Origin: Rotaria socialis
Taxonomy: Eukaryota; Rotifera; Eurotatoria; Philodinida; Philodinidae
Reading direction: 5' to 3'
NCBI GenBank assembly: GCA_905331475.1
Contig: CAJNYU010002349.1
Coordinates: forward strand, 62,001 to 126,000
Length of the DNA stretch: 64,000 bases
Of the stretch, positions 1 through 14,143 are shown in pieces (position 1 is the stretch's first letter; each line of letters begins with the position of its first letter). The translations under genes and the position numbers were made by a program. The notes under the pieces are model-generated. The model was not told the origin of the DNA and made no database searches. It worked only from the letters and a program-made list of their open reading frames with translations.

Positions 1-240
1 CATTTACTTTCTTTTTCATATATTGTTTAACTTGGAAGAAAGCGTCGAACTTTTAAAGAATCAAAATAAATCTATCATTCATCTTTATTTTAGAATCCTT
101 TTCATATGTCTAGATTTATCTATTCGTTTCGGGATTCAAATTTGATCTTTCCATAAAATTCTGATATATTGACACCTAAAATTCCTATATTTAGTTGTTC
201 CAACCTATAAGGCATTAAATCTTGTTTTCTTCCCTTTTAG

Positions 241-1413
241 TAATGAAATGGATCCAGATCAAGTGCCACATGTAAAAACAATTCATTGTATTCAATATAA
301 AAAATTATCTCATAATAATCCCATACTATATAACTTACCAACTATTGAATCTAGTCAAAGTATATAATTCATTAATTCTATCCATAAAATTTAAATAGAA
401 AATAAATCTGGTATGTTTAGTTTTACTAGCTCGTCAATACACTCTTTCATTATTCGAATCTATTTTTCCGAATGATAAACTTCTTTGTGAATATCTATTA
501 TTACATATAATATCACGTATATATGTTCGACAACTATCAGTGGCTTATGGTAAATTATCATTAAATATATCTCATATATCAACTGAACAACTCAGTGGAC
601 TGGAACAATTACTTCAAACAATTTTACCACTTCATTCACGTTTAGCAATAACAGTAGATACATTAAATACAATGCAATTGATGCCTAATAAAGACGTCGC
701 CATCGACGATAGTAATGCAAGTCAATTAAAACAAACGCCACTTCAATTACCATTCAATTCACATTTACTTATTGATGAAACAAAAATGGAATGTGGACAA
801 TTAATAACTCTTGGTAAGAAAACAAAAATCTATGACTATTTACACGTATAACAATCTACTTTTAAAGGCCTTAATAATATAAAGTTACTACAAGATCTTC
901 TTAATCTACAAACACTTAAATATGAATTTCATGTTTATCAGCTTGATTATGAATGTGACGTACGTTGTTTGATTGTTTCGTCAACGAAGTCAATTTTACC
1001 CTGTGATGTTCATGTTCGTTATCAATCGGAACACGAAGTAAAGGATATTACATTTCCAAATATAGAAAAGGAACAAATTGATAATATTCGTTGTTATTTG
1101 ACATATGTTGGACAACAGCTTGAATTTGATCAAGCAATGAATAATATTTCGTCAGATATTAATACGCATATACAAGAGGATTTTGTCAATATGCGTAAAC
1201 AAAAATTATTAACAAATCTTGATAATTTTCATCATTTACTTGTACTTGCTAGGTAAGAAGAAAAATCAAGAAGTAATAAAAAATATGTTTATTTTATGTT
1301 CTTTTTCTTTTAGATTAGAAACTTTATCTTATGGTGAAAATGTTTTAACAGAGAATCATTGGAATCAGGCTAAAAGTCTTGAATTTACACGACGTCAACG
1401 TATGAATATCTAG
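241..1413 (+). CDS. MCMBP: MCM-binding protein (MCMBP), 3' part
   Basis: C-terminal half of the MCM complex-binding protein, which in animals binds MCM3-7, helps unload the replicative helicase from chromatin and supports sister-chromatid cohesion in the nucleus. Exons read as 241-359, 421-813, 868-1252 and 1314-1413 (stop TAG), with phases that fit at every junction. Recognised stretches include HVKTIHCIQYKKLSHNNP, LLCEYLLLHIISRIYVR, YGKLSLNIS, LLIDETKMECGQL, IQEDFVNMRK and the tail AKSLEFTRRQR, all in the same order as in vertebrate MCMBP. The 5' exons lie before the window or in bases 1-240, which look like intron ending at the acceptor at 240. The human tail beyond the RRxR motif is missing, so the protein ends slightly early (MNI). 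No frame damage is seen in the part present. Confidence 0.93.
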
Positions 1414-2973
<1,560 letters not shown>

Positions 2974-3690
2974 AAAAATATATATTTGTTTTATTGTCTT
3001 TTGTGTAGATATCATTCCTTCTGTTTTGTATTAATTAAAAGTGTGTTCTTTATTATCTCGTCATTGTCGTTTATTGAATATAAACCAAGAAAAAAAATGA
3101 ATTATATGAACAAAAAAAACTATATGTATCCCTTTTTTTAAAATGAACATTAATACGAACATTTTCTGTTGGATAGCCAAAAGGACACATTTGTTTTGTG
3201 TCCTACCAGACAGAAGATTTTATTTGTTATCCATTCATAATAAAATAAATAAATGTGTATATTGATATTACCCTGATGTTTCAATACTGTAACAAAAACT
3301 AAATGGTATTGTTGGTATACCAATATGCTTTACATCTTTATTCGCTTACTGAGTGGTTTCGTTTTTCGAACGACACGCTCAAAATGAATCTATTGTTAAA
3401 GAATTTTATGCATATGGCCTACGGATGTTGCAAGATAGAATAAAAAACTTGCTCACATTTTTTACTTTAGCTGTATGTATAAATGTTCTTGTTTAGAGCG
3501 ACCTCTTTTTCGTTTCGTGGAGGCTTGATGCCATTTTTTTCAATGGACAAAAAGTGTCTGTATGTTAAAGCGTGTAGATGAATTATCTCAACTGGTATAG
3601 ATATATATAAGAACATCCATTGTTATTGTCGATCGATGTCTCGTGTATATCCTACATTCAAATAAATTTGCTCAAAGATTATTGTGTAGA
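2974..3690. other. WDR5-TTC14 intergenic region
   Basis: AT-rich, no gene seen. At about 3179-3204 there is a small hairpin: AGGACACA and TGTGTCCT, separated by a short loop, lie about 210 bases after the WDR5 stop. It may be a 3' UTR fold of WDR5; function is unknown. Confidence 0.4.
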
Positions 3691-6600
3691 ATGAAATCCC
3701 TTAGTAGTTGCGTTCAAGAATTCATTAATCACCATTCATCAACGCTTTTCCCATCAGATAATACAATTGATATTCGTCGTCCTCGATTAAATAGATTCAA
3801 TTCTGCTTCCACATCATCTGTTGATATCGAAGATGAAGATCCAAGTTTGTTATTACTTTAAATTGTAAACGAAACAATACTTGACATATAAATTTTCATA
3901 GACCTCTTTGTTATCACACCACCAATTGAATATTTTCTTGATCTTTCATCTCGACAACGTCGTGAACAGTTTTTCAAAGTAATTCTTCTTCCTAATTTTT
4001 ATATATACTAAAAATTTTGTTTCTACAGTTAGTTCAACCTGGTCATTATCTTGTTTGCAATGTACTTACTGCTAGTGCACGCGATATGCTTGTACGCATT
4101 CTATGTTTTGATGATGGACATCGACGAGCATTACACGATCTTAAACTAACTGTAAATAGAGTTTCATGTGAATAATTAATAAAAAATACATATGTCAATT
4201 CTAATTTGAATCTAGGCGACTTGTTTATTGAATACATCAAGTAGTAAGAATAGTAGTAGTTTTCGAAAAAAGAATAAATATGATCGAGATGTGCAAGAAG
4301 TTAGCGATGATGACAAGGACGATGGTGAATATCAAAGTGGAGATTTTATACGAGGTAAATTTATTGTCGTTTTTTCAAAAACGAAGCTAATGCTACTGGT
4401 TTTTCTAATTATGCTTTCAGCTTGTGTCAATCATGTCGATACACACAAAGAAGAAATTCAATTAACAATTGATTCATCTACGAATCGTATGTTTTCGTAA
4501 TCAGTCTTTTTTTTGTATTTTTCTAATTCTATTCGGGTTTTAGAACATCATCCTTCGTCTAAACGATTGGTATATATTTAAGATATTGTAGTTTATTTCA
4601 AGTAACATTTCATTTTTATTTAGGGAATTATCAATGAAGATGATTTACCAAAGCATTACACGTAATCAAAAAAAGTTACTTTTTGTGTTCGAATATTAGA
4701 AAAGCTTAAAATATTGAGTTCTCACTCGAACTGAACCAGACAGTTAAAGCACAAGTTTCGTTGCTATCGAGTTTTATAGGAAGTCTCTTCTAAAGACTAA
4801 AGCAACCATCTGGATTATGTGGAAAAAAAACCTTCGAATACGGAGCAGATAATTTCAAACAAATAATTAGCATTGATTTCTATTTTCTAAACAAAATTAA
4901 AGGAAATGTATGAGAGACAGATGAAATTCATAGCGCCGCAGTGAGTGATATAAATCCTTAGATAACGAGATGTTTTAAAGGAAGACTCACTTCTTTTATG
5001 TTTTATCTATGTGAAATCAATCGCTTTTAGAGAGGCAAAAATTTCAATGACATGTGTCTTTCTAGTTTATTACGTCGACAAGAAGAACAACCTCAGTCAT
5101 ATGAAGATATTCTACAAACATCAAAAGCACTGAATAATCGAGCGTGTGTTCAAACGCTTTATCAACGATTAAAAAAACGATTTGATTATTTTCATTCTGA
5201 CAATACTAAAGTTGAATCATCAAATGATATATTACATATGACATTAGTGAATTCATTCAAAAAGTAAAATATATTTCTTCAAAACAAAAATTCATTTGTT
5301 TCTATTTCAATAATTAGTAAACAAATACCGTCGGATGAATATTATGATAAATTACGGCAAAAGCAAGATCATGCATGGGCAATGGAAAGGCAAGATAAAT
5401 AACGTTTAGAACAGAATCATAAGGCTGCTTTTGTTTTCAGTGTTGCGGTTGGCGTGCGATTAATGAAAGAAAATGATTCGAATTCAGCCGTACTTCACTT
5501 CAATAAAGCACTAAGTACAGATCCAAAATGTGTTGATGCACTTGTTGCACGCGGTGCATTATCAGCAAACCAAGGTCATTATAAACGTGCAATGCAAGAT
5601 TTTGAAGATGCCCTTAAAATCGATCACAAACATACGAATGCATTAAAATATTTACATGATGTATTAAATAATATAGCGAATGAGTAAGTTCAATTCCAAT
5701 GAAATTATCAAAAACAAAAAAGAAAATACATGTTCAGTCAACTGAGGACATAACATAAAACTCAATCTTTACTGCTATTCGTTTCTTCATTTTTCTTTTT
5801 CACATCGATGGGAAACCGCCGTATTTTCTATAACAAGTCTAAATCTTGTTTATTAATAAGTTCCTTTTTGTCTTCGGTTGCTTGAAGGGGCAATCATAAA
5901 ATTCCGAATATTTCTCTTTGAGAAAAATAATCTAAGCGTCAGAAATTCAGAAGGTATTTATTTAGTACGGATGATCCCGATATTGCAATACATTATCTTG
6001 AAAAAGCATTGAAATATAAACCAGATGATAATGAAGCAAAACGAAAATTAGCGTCATTACGTGCAAAGGTAATAAATAGGTTATTTTCTATTTAAAAACA
6101 ACTTCATAATTGTAAAATTAGAAAAAAGAAGCGGCAAGAAAATTGGAATATGGACCAAATCTACCGTCGAGTTTGCAATCGTGTGTATTATCTTTTTTAA
6201 TAGAAAAATTTGAATTGAAGAAAATACTTTCCTTTTGTTGAATAGATCTTCGAAAGACAAAGCATATTCAAGATCGCCAAAGAGACGAAAATCATCAGTG
6301 AAAGGGTGAGAATAATGGCACGTAGTAAATTCTTCTTGGCATCCCATCGACATTCTTTTGAGTTCATCGTCAAGTCACAAACGACCCAAACGATCGAGTT
6401 CAAGTACCAGTAATGGTAGTCGATCGAGTTCATCATCATCGTCATCTTCATCGAGTAGTTCTACAACAAGTGATTCTTTAACAACAATATCCTCTTCATC
6501 ATTATCGGATACGATGGAAAATAAAAAATCCATGAGTATACCAATAATTGATATTACAGAAAGGTATGCACGAAAAATTAGTCTATGAATCAAAAATATT

Positions 6601-7096
6601 TCTTTCTAAATTTAATTCTAGTGATAAATTGACTACTACTCGAACTAGGTGTGCATTCTTTCTATTTTTGTTTTTGTATCAAAAAATATCCTTCGTTTCG
6701 TTCTCTGTCAAGTACTCAAAGTGTTTCACATGAAAAGCCAAATCCAATCGAACGGCAACCTTCTATAAAAGAACAAAATAATAAAAATGGAAATAGGTTA
6801 GTATTTAAAGTCATTTTGATTTCATAACTTAACTTAGTCTTACACGTGAAAGTATTATTTCAACCATAAGTCGGTTACATTCCAATGATCATTCATCGAA
6901 AGAAAAACAATCATTTGAACAAAGAAAAACACTACCATCAACTACTATACAATCGTCATCATATAAACAACGACAAGAATCTTCATCATCAAATAAAAAC
7001 AGTCGATCTCTTCCTTCGGATCGTGAAGCTGACGATATTGAAAAACTTTACATGGAACTTAAAGCTAAAAAATCTATGGAAAAACAAAAAAAATAA
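3691..7096 (+). CDS. TTC14: Tetratricopeptide repeat protein 14 (TTC14)
   Basis: TTC14 is a nuclear protein with an S1 RNA-binding fold, TPR repeats and a Ser/Arg/Lys-rich tail, presumed to act in RNA metabolism. Many small exons can be followed: 3691-3844, 3902-3978, 4029-4151, 4216-4354, 4421-4486, 4544-4569, 4624-4661, 5031-5263, 5318-5389, 5441-5683, 5951-6068, 6122-6180, 6246-6305, 6363-6563, 6624-6650, then two more to the TAA at 7094-7096. Recognised anchors are FVITPPIEYFLDL...RREQFF, the S1 part HYLVCNVLTASARDMLVRIL, LGIINEDDLPKHYT, the TPR ALVARGALSANQGHYKRAMQ, and a long serine run. The ATG at 3691 gives MKSLSSCVQEF; another start could exist upstream. The junction between 4661 and 5031 is out of phase unless a 7-bp exon is used, and the intron at 5390-5440 begins with GC. 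Both are listed as findings. Confidence 0.9.
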
Positions 7097-8965
7097 TGTT
7101 TTCATTCTGTTTTGTGTGCTTGTTTAAACATCGCTCTGTACTGTTTATTAAAAATAAACATTATCAACATATTAAAGTATGTGCAACAAAAATATAAAGA
7201 TGATTAAAGATTATCCGAAAAATAGTCATATCAGAAAACTTCATACCAAAAAAAGGTGATTTCTTCCCTCACAAATATAAATGAGATTTTATCAACGTTT
7301 CTCATTGAAATTAACATTAACGTTCAACTAATGAAGAATTCATTTTTCATGCATGATGACGAGTATAAACAACACAATCAAGGCATGACTACGAATCGAA
7401 CTAGTTCTAAGAAAGTGCACTAGTTGGAAAATCGACAATACATCTGGTAGTGGCGAAAACATGATTTTTATTATTACAGGTGCAAAATATCAATAATGCA
7501 ATGTTTTTGAAAACAATTTTTGCAAGCAATTATTTCCACGAGGAGAATTCTGATGTCTGTGAGTTTTAGAAACAAGAACATTTAGTAAACATATTTGTTG
7601 TTTTCTAAGTACAGTGTTCGAACATAGTTTTTAGAATAGGCATATGAAAAGAATAGCTACATATGTAATCTTTAACTGGCACTGACAAAAATAAGTGCTC
7701 GTTAGTCTCTTTCTAACTAAGAAAAACATGAACGAAAAGAATTAAGATTTAGCTATGTACTTGTAGTATGATCCGTATTTTTAGAAGAAATAAAACAAAA
7801 TGCTCAATATGATTTTGTAGAATCTTATCTAAATTCCACTGATTTATCGTGCGGTATACCGCTTTATTCTTATTATAAAACTTTTTTGAAATTAAAATTT
7901 TTTTGACTAATTTACCGGTGCTAAAACTCAACTATTTTTTGGCATAACTTTTAACAAGTATCTGACGTAGATGAGAAGCGATCTTAGTGGGATACACCAT
8001 GATGCATTAATATTTGATAGTGAATTTCGAAGCATCTCATTAATCAAAAAAAGTACAAATATTTATTTTATGATTTATCATATTCATTCACACACTGCCC
8101 GTTCGATTCATTAACTATATAAAATAACCTGGTCTCTTTTCGGCTCGTGCTTGATAGATCGCTATATGTTGATAACAGTTTTTGTTGAACTCATCAGTTC
8201 TGGTGACTTGTAAACTACAATAATTTTTCAATTACTATATAAGAGAATGAACCATGCCTCTTGATTTCAACTCCAAATTGAGTAGTGTAGTTATATTCTA
8301 CATTGTAACGTTTTAAATCAATATGCCTGACAACGTAACTTTAATGCAGCATCATTCAATATGATGTCTCAGTTAGAACTCTGTTGCAATGCACTGTCTA
8401 TTTGAAAAAACAAACAATGAGATTTTATTTTTCATGTACATCAAGACAACTGCAAGATATCACAAAAACTCGGTCTTTATCGTAATTATACTGTTGTATG
8501 ATATGAATTAATAAACTAGACATGAATGCAAAAAACATTGTGCAGGAATGCGAAAATTAAGCGAACATCTTTTAAAAAACTTTTCATTTTCTTCCGTCGC
8601 AATTTATTTTTCCTGTAAGTATAGGAATAAAGCCTACTCGAAAGATGTCGCAGAGTTCTTATCAATACGTAAATTTATATTCAATTGGACTGACTCATCA
8701 TTTAACCTAGTTTCCAATTTTTTTGGTATAGGGGTAAGAAAGAAAGAAATAGGTTACAAACAAATGTATTAGTAAGAAAATCTTTGCAATCGTCTTTTTG
8801 CACATAATAAGTATCACTCTATATTTAGTGACGCAACAAAAATAGCGACTTTAAATTGCTTGCATCACTTTTCTTACATACATAAATATCTCATAGAAAG
8901 AAAGATTTTTTACACTCTAGATCAGTAAAAAAGGAACTCAACAAGAAATAGCGTATTCCAACAAA
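7097..8965. other. Intergenic region before RARS1
   Basis: About 1.9 kb, AT-rich, no recognisable gene, RNA or repeat. Short open frames here (for example near 8548-8772) have no recognisable protein features. The last ~100 bases presumably hold the RARS1 leader. Confidence 0.4.
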
Positions 8966-11900
8966 ATGGATGCACTTCTTAATCGATTAAAACAACAGGT
9001 TTTTCTTAAATTTAATGCATACAAACTTTCATTGTTTTCTGTTCATTCTATTAGGAAGATGTAGTCAAAGAACTTGAAGCACAACTATTTGATCGACCGG
9101 AATTTAAAGATAATCGTAAACTTGAAGAATTACGAGTCGAAAATGAAAAATTAAACTATCGAGCAAATATACTTGTTCGAGTAAGCAAAATAGAATAAAG
9201 ATTTAGAAGATTTCATTGACTATACATATATTGTTTTTCATTAGAATATTGAAGATTTGAAAAAACAGAAACCACAAGAGAATGTAGCAGGAACTAAACA
9301 AGATGATAATAAGGATAAAAAAGAGGCAACAAAAAAAAAGCAAACAGAAACTAAACAAGGTGATTCTAAGAATAACAAACATCAATCCCATGCAAAACCA
9401 ACTGAACCAAATCAAAATGATAATAAAAACAAAAAAACAGCTACAGCAACAACAGTGGCACCAATTAAAACTTATTTTACCGCTGGTGCACAAGGCGATA
9501 GCGAACATTCGTATCGAATATTAGATACATTGGTTGGTCTTTTTGAACAAGCTATTCGAAAGGCTTTTCCTGAGGATCCAACTTTACCGGTGCTTGTCGT
9601 ACCTGGAAAACAAACTGATTATCAATGCAACTCAGCTATGTCTATTGCTCAGGTTAGAAGGCATAATAATAATAATAAATATATACTTTGGATTCTTTTC
9701 TGTTCGTTTTTTTTTTGTAGAAATTAACTGCTGCTGGTAAAAAAATAATACCAACTGATGTTGCTAAAATAATTACTGAACATCTTCCTGCCCATGAAAT
9801 CATTGGAAAAGTTGGTTATCACTTAATGGTTATTAAAATAACAATTGTTCATTAATATTTATTTAGATTGAATATTCCGGACCAGGATTTATTAATATTA
9901 CTATTGCAGCAGCATTCGTTTGCGAACAAGTTCGAAAAATTCTATTGAAAGGTGTTTTACCACCCGATGTGTTGGAACTGGTTGGTAATCATGAAACTCA
10001 GACTAAAAAGAAGAACGCAAGAGTTGTTATTGACTTTTCATCGCCGAATATTGCTAAAGAAATGCATGTTGGACATTTACGGTAAGTTTATCACGAGGCA
10101 GATCAAAAGTGTCAGATTTAAGATCTCATTAAAAACAAATGCTTTTGAAAAGAAATACGTCGAACCTAAAAAACGAACTAGCCTATCACCATTAACGATT
10201 CATTTTGTCTTTGCTTTTGGTAAAAAAGTGAAATGTACAATTTCACTGGTATTTTCTTAACACATGAAAAGATACCATTAAGAGTAGCAACTGCTCTTTA
10301 AGAACACATTGAACCCATCTAAATATCTTGATCTAATGATTCACAGATCGATGTGTGTTTACTGGAAATAAGATATCACAACAGTAGAATATTCTAGTGC
10401 TCATTCAACCGATATAGAAGATGAATTTCAGATTCTTTAATCCGGTGTTTATTTTTCTCTTTACGACAGTAAGATATTCTCCTTTCATTTTATATCATAC
10501 TATTTATTACTTTTGAAAAGATTCGATCGTACATGTGTTTCAATACAATTTCAAGAATGAACCAAAACTATATAGGTCTATTATTTATTTATTTCTATAG
10601 ATCAACTATAATTGGTGATAGTCTTGCTCGTCTTCTTGAATATGTTGGCTTTGATGTACTTCGATTAAATCATCTCGGTGATTGGGGTACTCAATTCGGT
10701 ATGTTGATTGCTCACATGCAAGATATTTATCCTGAATATAAAACAAAATCACCACCAATAAGTGATCTCCTATCCTTCTACAAAGTAAAATTAATTGCAT
10801 GATAAAATTTCTTCTTAAACAAAACCTAATTATTAGGCATCGAAACAAAGATTCGATTCAGAGCCTGAATTTAAACAACGAGCCTACGAATGTGTTGTTA
10901 AACTTCAAGCATTCGATCCAGATATAATTCATGCATGGAAACTTATTTGTGATGTATCTCGACAAGGTTTGATCAAATGAAAAATTTTATTTATCTATTT
11001 TCATTTATGATATTTTAAATAATAATTTAGATTTTGAATATATTTATAAAGAACTCGATGTCAAAATAATTGATCGAGGTGAATCTTTTTATCAAAACCG
11101 AATGCTTGATGTGGTTAAACAACTTGATTCAAAAAGTAAAATAATAATTGTCATTTAGAATAAAAAAAAACAATATGATTTTAATTTTTCAAAATAGATT
11201 TATTGAAATTAGAAGATGGTCGTAAAGTTATGTTTCTACCGGATATAGACGTTCCCATGACTATTGTTAAAACTGATGGAAGTTTTACATATGATACAAG
11301 TGACATGGCCACAATACAGCAACGTCTAATGGAAGAAAATGCTGATTGGATAATATATGTTATTGATTCGGGTCAAGTAGGTCATTTCGATCATAAACAT
11401 ATATATTTGATCTCAATATGAAATATAGGCCCTTCATATGCAATCAGTGTTTGCTGGAGCAAAATTAGCTGGATGGACTGAAGGAAAGAATGTTCGAATA
11501 GATCATGTTGGTTTTGGTGTTGTACTCGGTGACGATAGGTATGAACGTAAATTATTATACGCACAATGTCCTATAAATAAATGAGTGATACAAATATCAT
11601 ATCCATTGAGTCTACTTGAATCAATTACGCTTAGTTTTTTCTCACTCAACAGTGGAGAATTTGCCAAAATCTTTTTGATGTAAGAGGAATCTTCTAAATA
11701 CTAGACGCTCTCGTGTACGAGAATTATAAATATCAAGAGACAAATAAATATATTGCTTAGGAGTCCTCTAGCCATGATAAATTTTTAACACACATCCGAC
11801 AGTTAAGTCAAAGAGACGTCTAGCTTCTTTCATTTTGCTACGGATAGAATTTAAAGCGAAAATGAGTCTATCATTATAGATCATAACTTCTCTTCAAGTC

Positions 11901-12962
11901 ATTTCATAGAGAATGAAGTAATCTCTTTCATCTAAATTTATTAAGTAAGATATAACGTGAAGTTTTCCAAGATCAATTTCTAAGAACGGGTGAGATACAC
12001 TTACAAATTTTAGTATTTCTTCCTTGAAATCAATAGTACCATCTATCTAGTCGTACGATTGATTCAAAAGTACTAGATGTATTGAAGATTTTCTAATGGT
12101 CTAGTTATTTTTCGATCATTCAATTAAGACATTGATTTATTTGATTTTCTATTTTGTAGCAAAAAACTAAAGACTCGAGCCGGTGAAGCAATTCGTTTAC
12201 GAGATCTACTTCACGAAGGCATTGAACGATCAATGGCTAAATTAAAAGAAAAAGATCGTCATAATGTAAAAAATCTCTTTTCGTTTAAAAACTATTTTTC
12301 AATTTGATGTATTTTTGTTAAGGTTTTAACACCTGAAGAACTTGTAAAAGCTCAAAAATCAGTTGCTTACGGATGTATTAAATACGCTGATTTATCTCAT
12401 AATAGAAATTCTGATTATATATTTTCATTCGATCGAGTACGAAAAATATATTTGAAGGTTTTGTTGTTTGTTCTAAAAATTTAATTTTAGATGCTTGATG
12501 ACCGAGGCAATACGGCTGCTTATCTACTTTATGCCTATACTCGAATTCGGTACTAGAAATATTTTTGTTTTACCCGATTTTTTTCTTATTAACTTAATAA
12601 ATAGATCAATTGCTCGAACTGCTGGTGTTGATCATGCCGTGCTCAAATCAATGGCACAAGACATCGAACTTAATTTTGATAGTGAAGAACGAGAATTAAA
12701 ATTAGCTAAATGTATAGTTAAATATCCTGATGTTCTTACACGAGTACTCGACGAATTATTGATGCATGGTCTATGTGAATATATGTATCAATTAGCAACA
12801 TCATTTACTGAATTTTATGATCGACACTATTGCGTTGAAAAAGATAAAACGACTGGCGAAGTTCGACTTAATTATCGACGAATACTATTATGCGAAGCAA
12901 CAGCAAATGTATTGAAACAGTGTTTTGAAATTTTAGGTATTCAAGCATTAGAACGAATGTAA
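8966..12962 (+). CDS. RARS1: Cytosolic arginyl-tRNA synthetase (RARS1)
   Basis: Class I aminoacyl-tRNA synthetase that charges tRNA-Arg with arginine in the cytosol, in animals as part of the multi-synthetase complex. Fourteen exons fit in phase: 8966-8998, 9055-9180, 9245-9652, 9721-9810, 9867-10081, 10601-10784, 10837-10966, 11031-11135, 11198-11376, 11429-11538, 12160-12265, 12323-12436, 12491-12549, 12605-12962, giving about 738 residues (human 660). The N-terminus is a leucine-zipper-like coil, followed by a Lys/Gln/Asn-rich linker (roughly residues 65-115) that accounts for most of the extra length. The HIGH-type motif appears as HVGH in [15 protein letters not shown], followed by [17 protein letters not shown]. 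The KMSKS equivalent is the ArgRS-type KKLKTRAGE loop. The anticodon-binding end shows [32 protein letters not shown] and ATSFTEFYD. The gene appears intact. Confidence 0.97.
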
Positions 12963-13106
12963 TTCTCATAAAAAGTAATCTGTTGTTTCACAAGAAAAAT
13001 CATCAACTACTTTTTGTTTCTTTTTATTAAAAGAAAATAAAATCACAATAAGAAGTGGCATATTCAAGATGAATTAATATTTGCATGATAAATCATTAAT
13101 TTATTG

Positions 13107-13457
13107 CTATTCATCATTCGACGAAGAATTTTGTATTGCATAAGGGATAATTTCAACGTTTTCATAGGTACCATCATCTAGTTTAAGAGTGAACTCTAAT
13201 TGAAATGGATTTTGTGGACGAGCTTCTTTTGTTGTGATACCACATTCATTTAGACGTTTAGTATCGGCATCAAGTATTTGACCTTTTGAAATTAAACGTA
13301 TTATATTAGGATCTAAGTGAAGTATATAACCAAGAGTTTGTTTTAATTCGGAAACAGTTGCTGTTTCAGCAATATCAGTGAATATTGTCATTTTCGCACG
13401 GCGAATTTGTAGATAGCAATCTGGATATATAGTCAACTCTGTAGCTAATCGTTGCAT
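13107..13457 (-). CDS. ELOB: Elongin B (ubiquitin-like adaptor)
   Basis: Elongin B pairs with Elongin C as the adaptor of Cullin-2/5 ubiquitin ligases (VHL and SOCS boxes) and of the Elongin A transcription factor. The 116-residue frame contains YLQIRRAKMTIFTD, ETATVSELKQTL, ISKGQILDADTKRLNECG and EARPQNPFQL, in the order and spacing of the animal ubiquitin-like fold. The methionine used directly follows a splice-acceptor-like TTCTAG, so either the leader is spliced there or an extra 5' exon exists. The ~15 residues before YLQIRR are not conserved with human ELOB, which starts just before its MIRR motif. It ends about 170 bases from the RARS1 stop in tail-to-tail orientation. Confidence 0.9.
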   Translation of the reverse strand: MQRLATELTIYPDCYLQIRRAKMTIFTDIAETATVSELKQTLGYILHLDPNIIRLISKGQILDADTKRLNECGITTKEARPQNPFQLEFTLKLDDGTYENVEIIPYAIQNSSSNDE

Positions 13458-13632
13458 CTAGAAAGGAATGGAAAATGAAGGATACAAGAAAGGTTTTTCA
13501 TCTGAATTTTTACGTTCAGACAGAAAGAATAACTATTGCTATGCATCTAAGAACATGATGAATTCAAATAGAAAAACAAACTATAGTTAAGAAGTCAATA
13601 AAACAGAAAGATATTCATAAGGATAATAGATA

Positions 13633-14143
13633 TCAATCTAATTGACGTTTGAGTTCGGCAATTTCTTTGTCAATTTTTTGTTTTTTAGCTTCCAGTGCAG
13701 CAATGCGTTGTCGAGGTGAATCTCCTGCATTTTTTGCACCGGATTGTTCTTGACCAGATTTGTTACGTGTAGCTCGATATTTTGCTGCTTGTTCAGCTTC
13801 CTAATTAAACAAGAGAAAAGATGTGATTGATTTTTCAGTTGAATAGTATTCTTACTTGACGACGAGCCCAACGTGTTTCTTCAGCTTTTTCTTTCTTACC
13901 GAATGCACCGTGATCAGCACTATATTAATAAATAAAATAATATTTGAGAATGAGAACACATCTATTTCTATGCATACGCAACAGAACCAGATTCCGGATC
14001 AGTTGCCGATGCAGTTCTGAAATCAAACACAAAAATTGTACAAAAATTGACACATAATTCCTACTTTACCGAACAAAATTTAATGTGGAACGAGCCACAC
14101 GTTGAGCAAGAACCTTGTTTGATGAAGTAATTATACGAAACAT
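13633..14143 (-). CDS. ATP5IF1: Mitochondrial ATP synthase inhibitor IF1
   Basis: IF1 blocks ATP hydrolysis by F1-ATPase when the mitochondrial membrane potential collapses. Four exons on the minus strand, 14070-14143, 13978-14016, 13856-13919 and 13633-13800, join in phase to about 114 residues. The start MFRIITSSNKVLAQRVARST is a typical mitochondrial presequence (Arg/Ser, no acidic residues). The inhibitory core follows as ADHGAFGKKEKAEETRWARRQ, close to the animal GAFGKREQAEE motif, and the C-terminal half is a long coiled coil ending in KQKIDKEIAELKRQL, suited to the antiparallel dimer. Introns are 50-60 bp. It is transcribed the same way as ELOB but about 180 bases upstream of it. Confidence 0.92.

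Noticed and set aside
6375-6593. Acidic, Leu/Asp-rich open frame antisense to TTC14
   Set aside because: It is the mirror of the serine-rich TTC14 exon and has no independent evidence.
8548-8772. 74-residue open frame upstream of RARS1
   Set aside because: No similarity or domain recognised and no splice sites linking it to RARS1.
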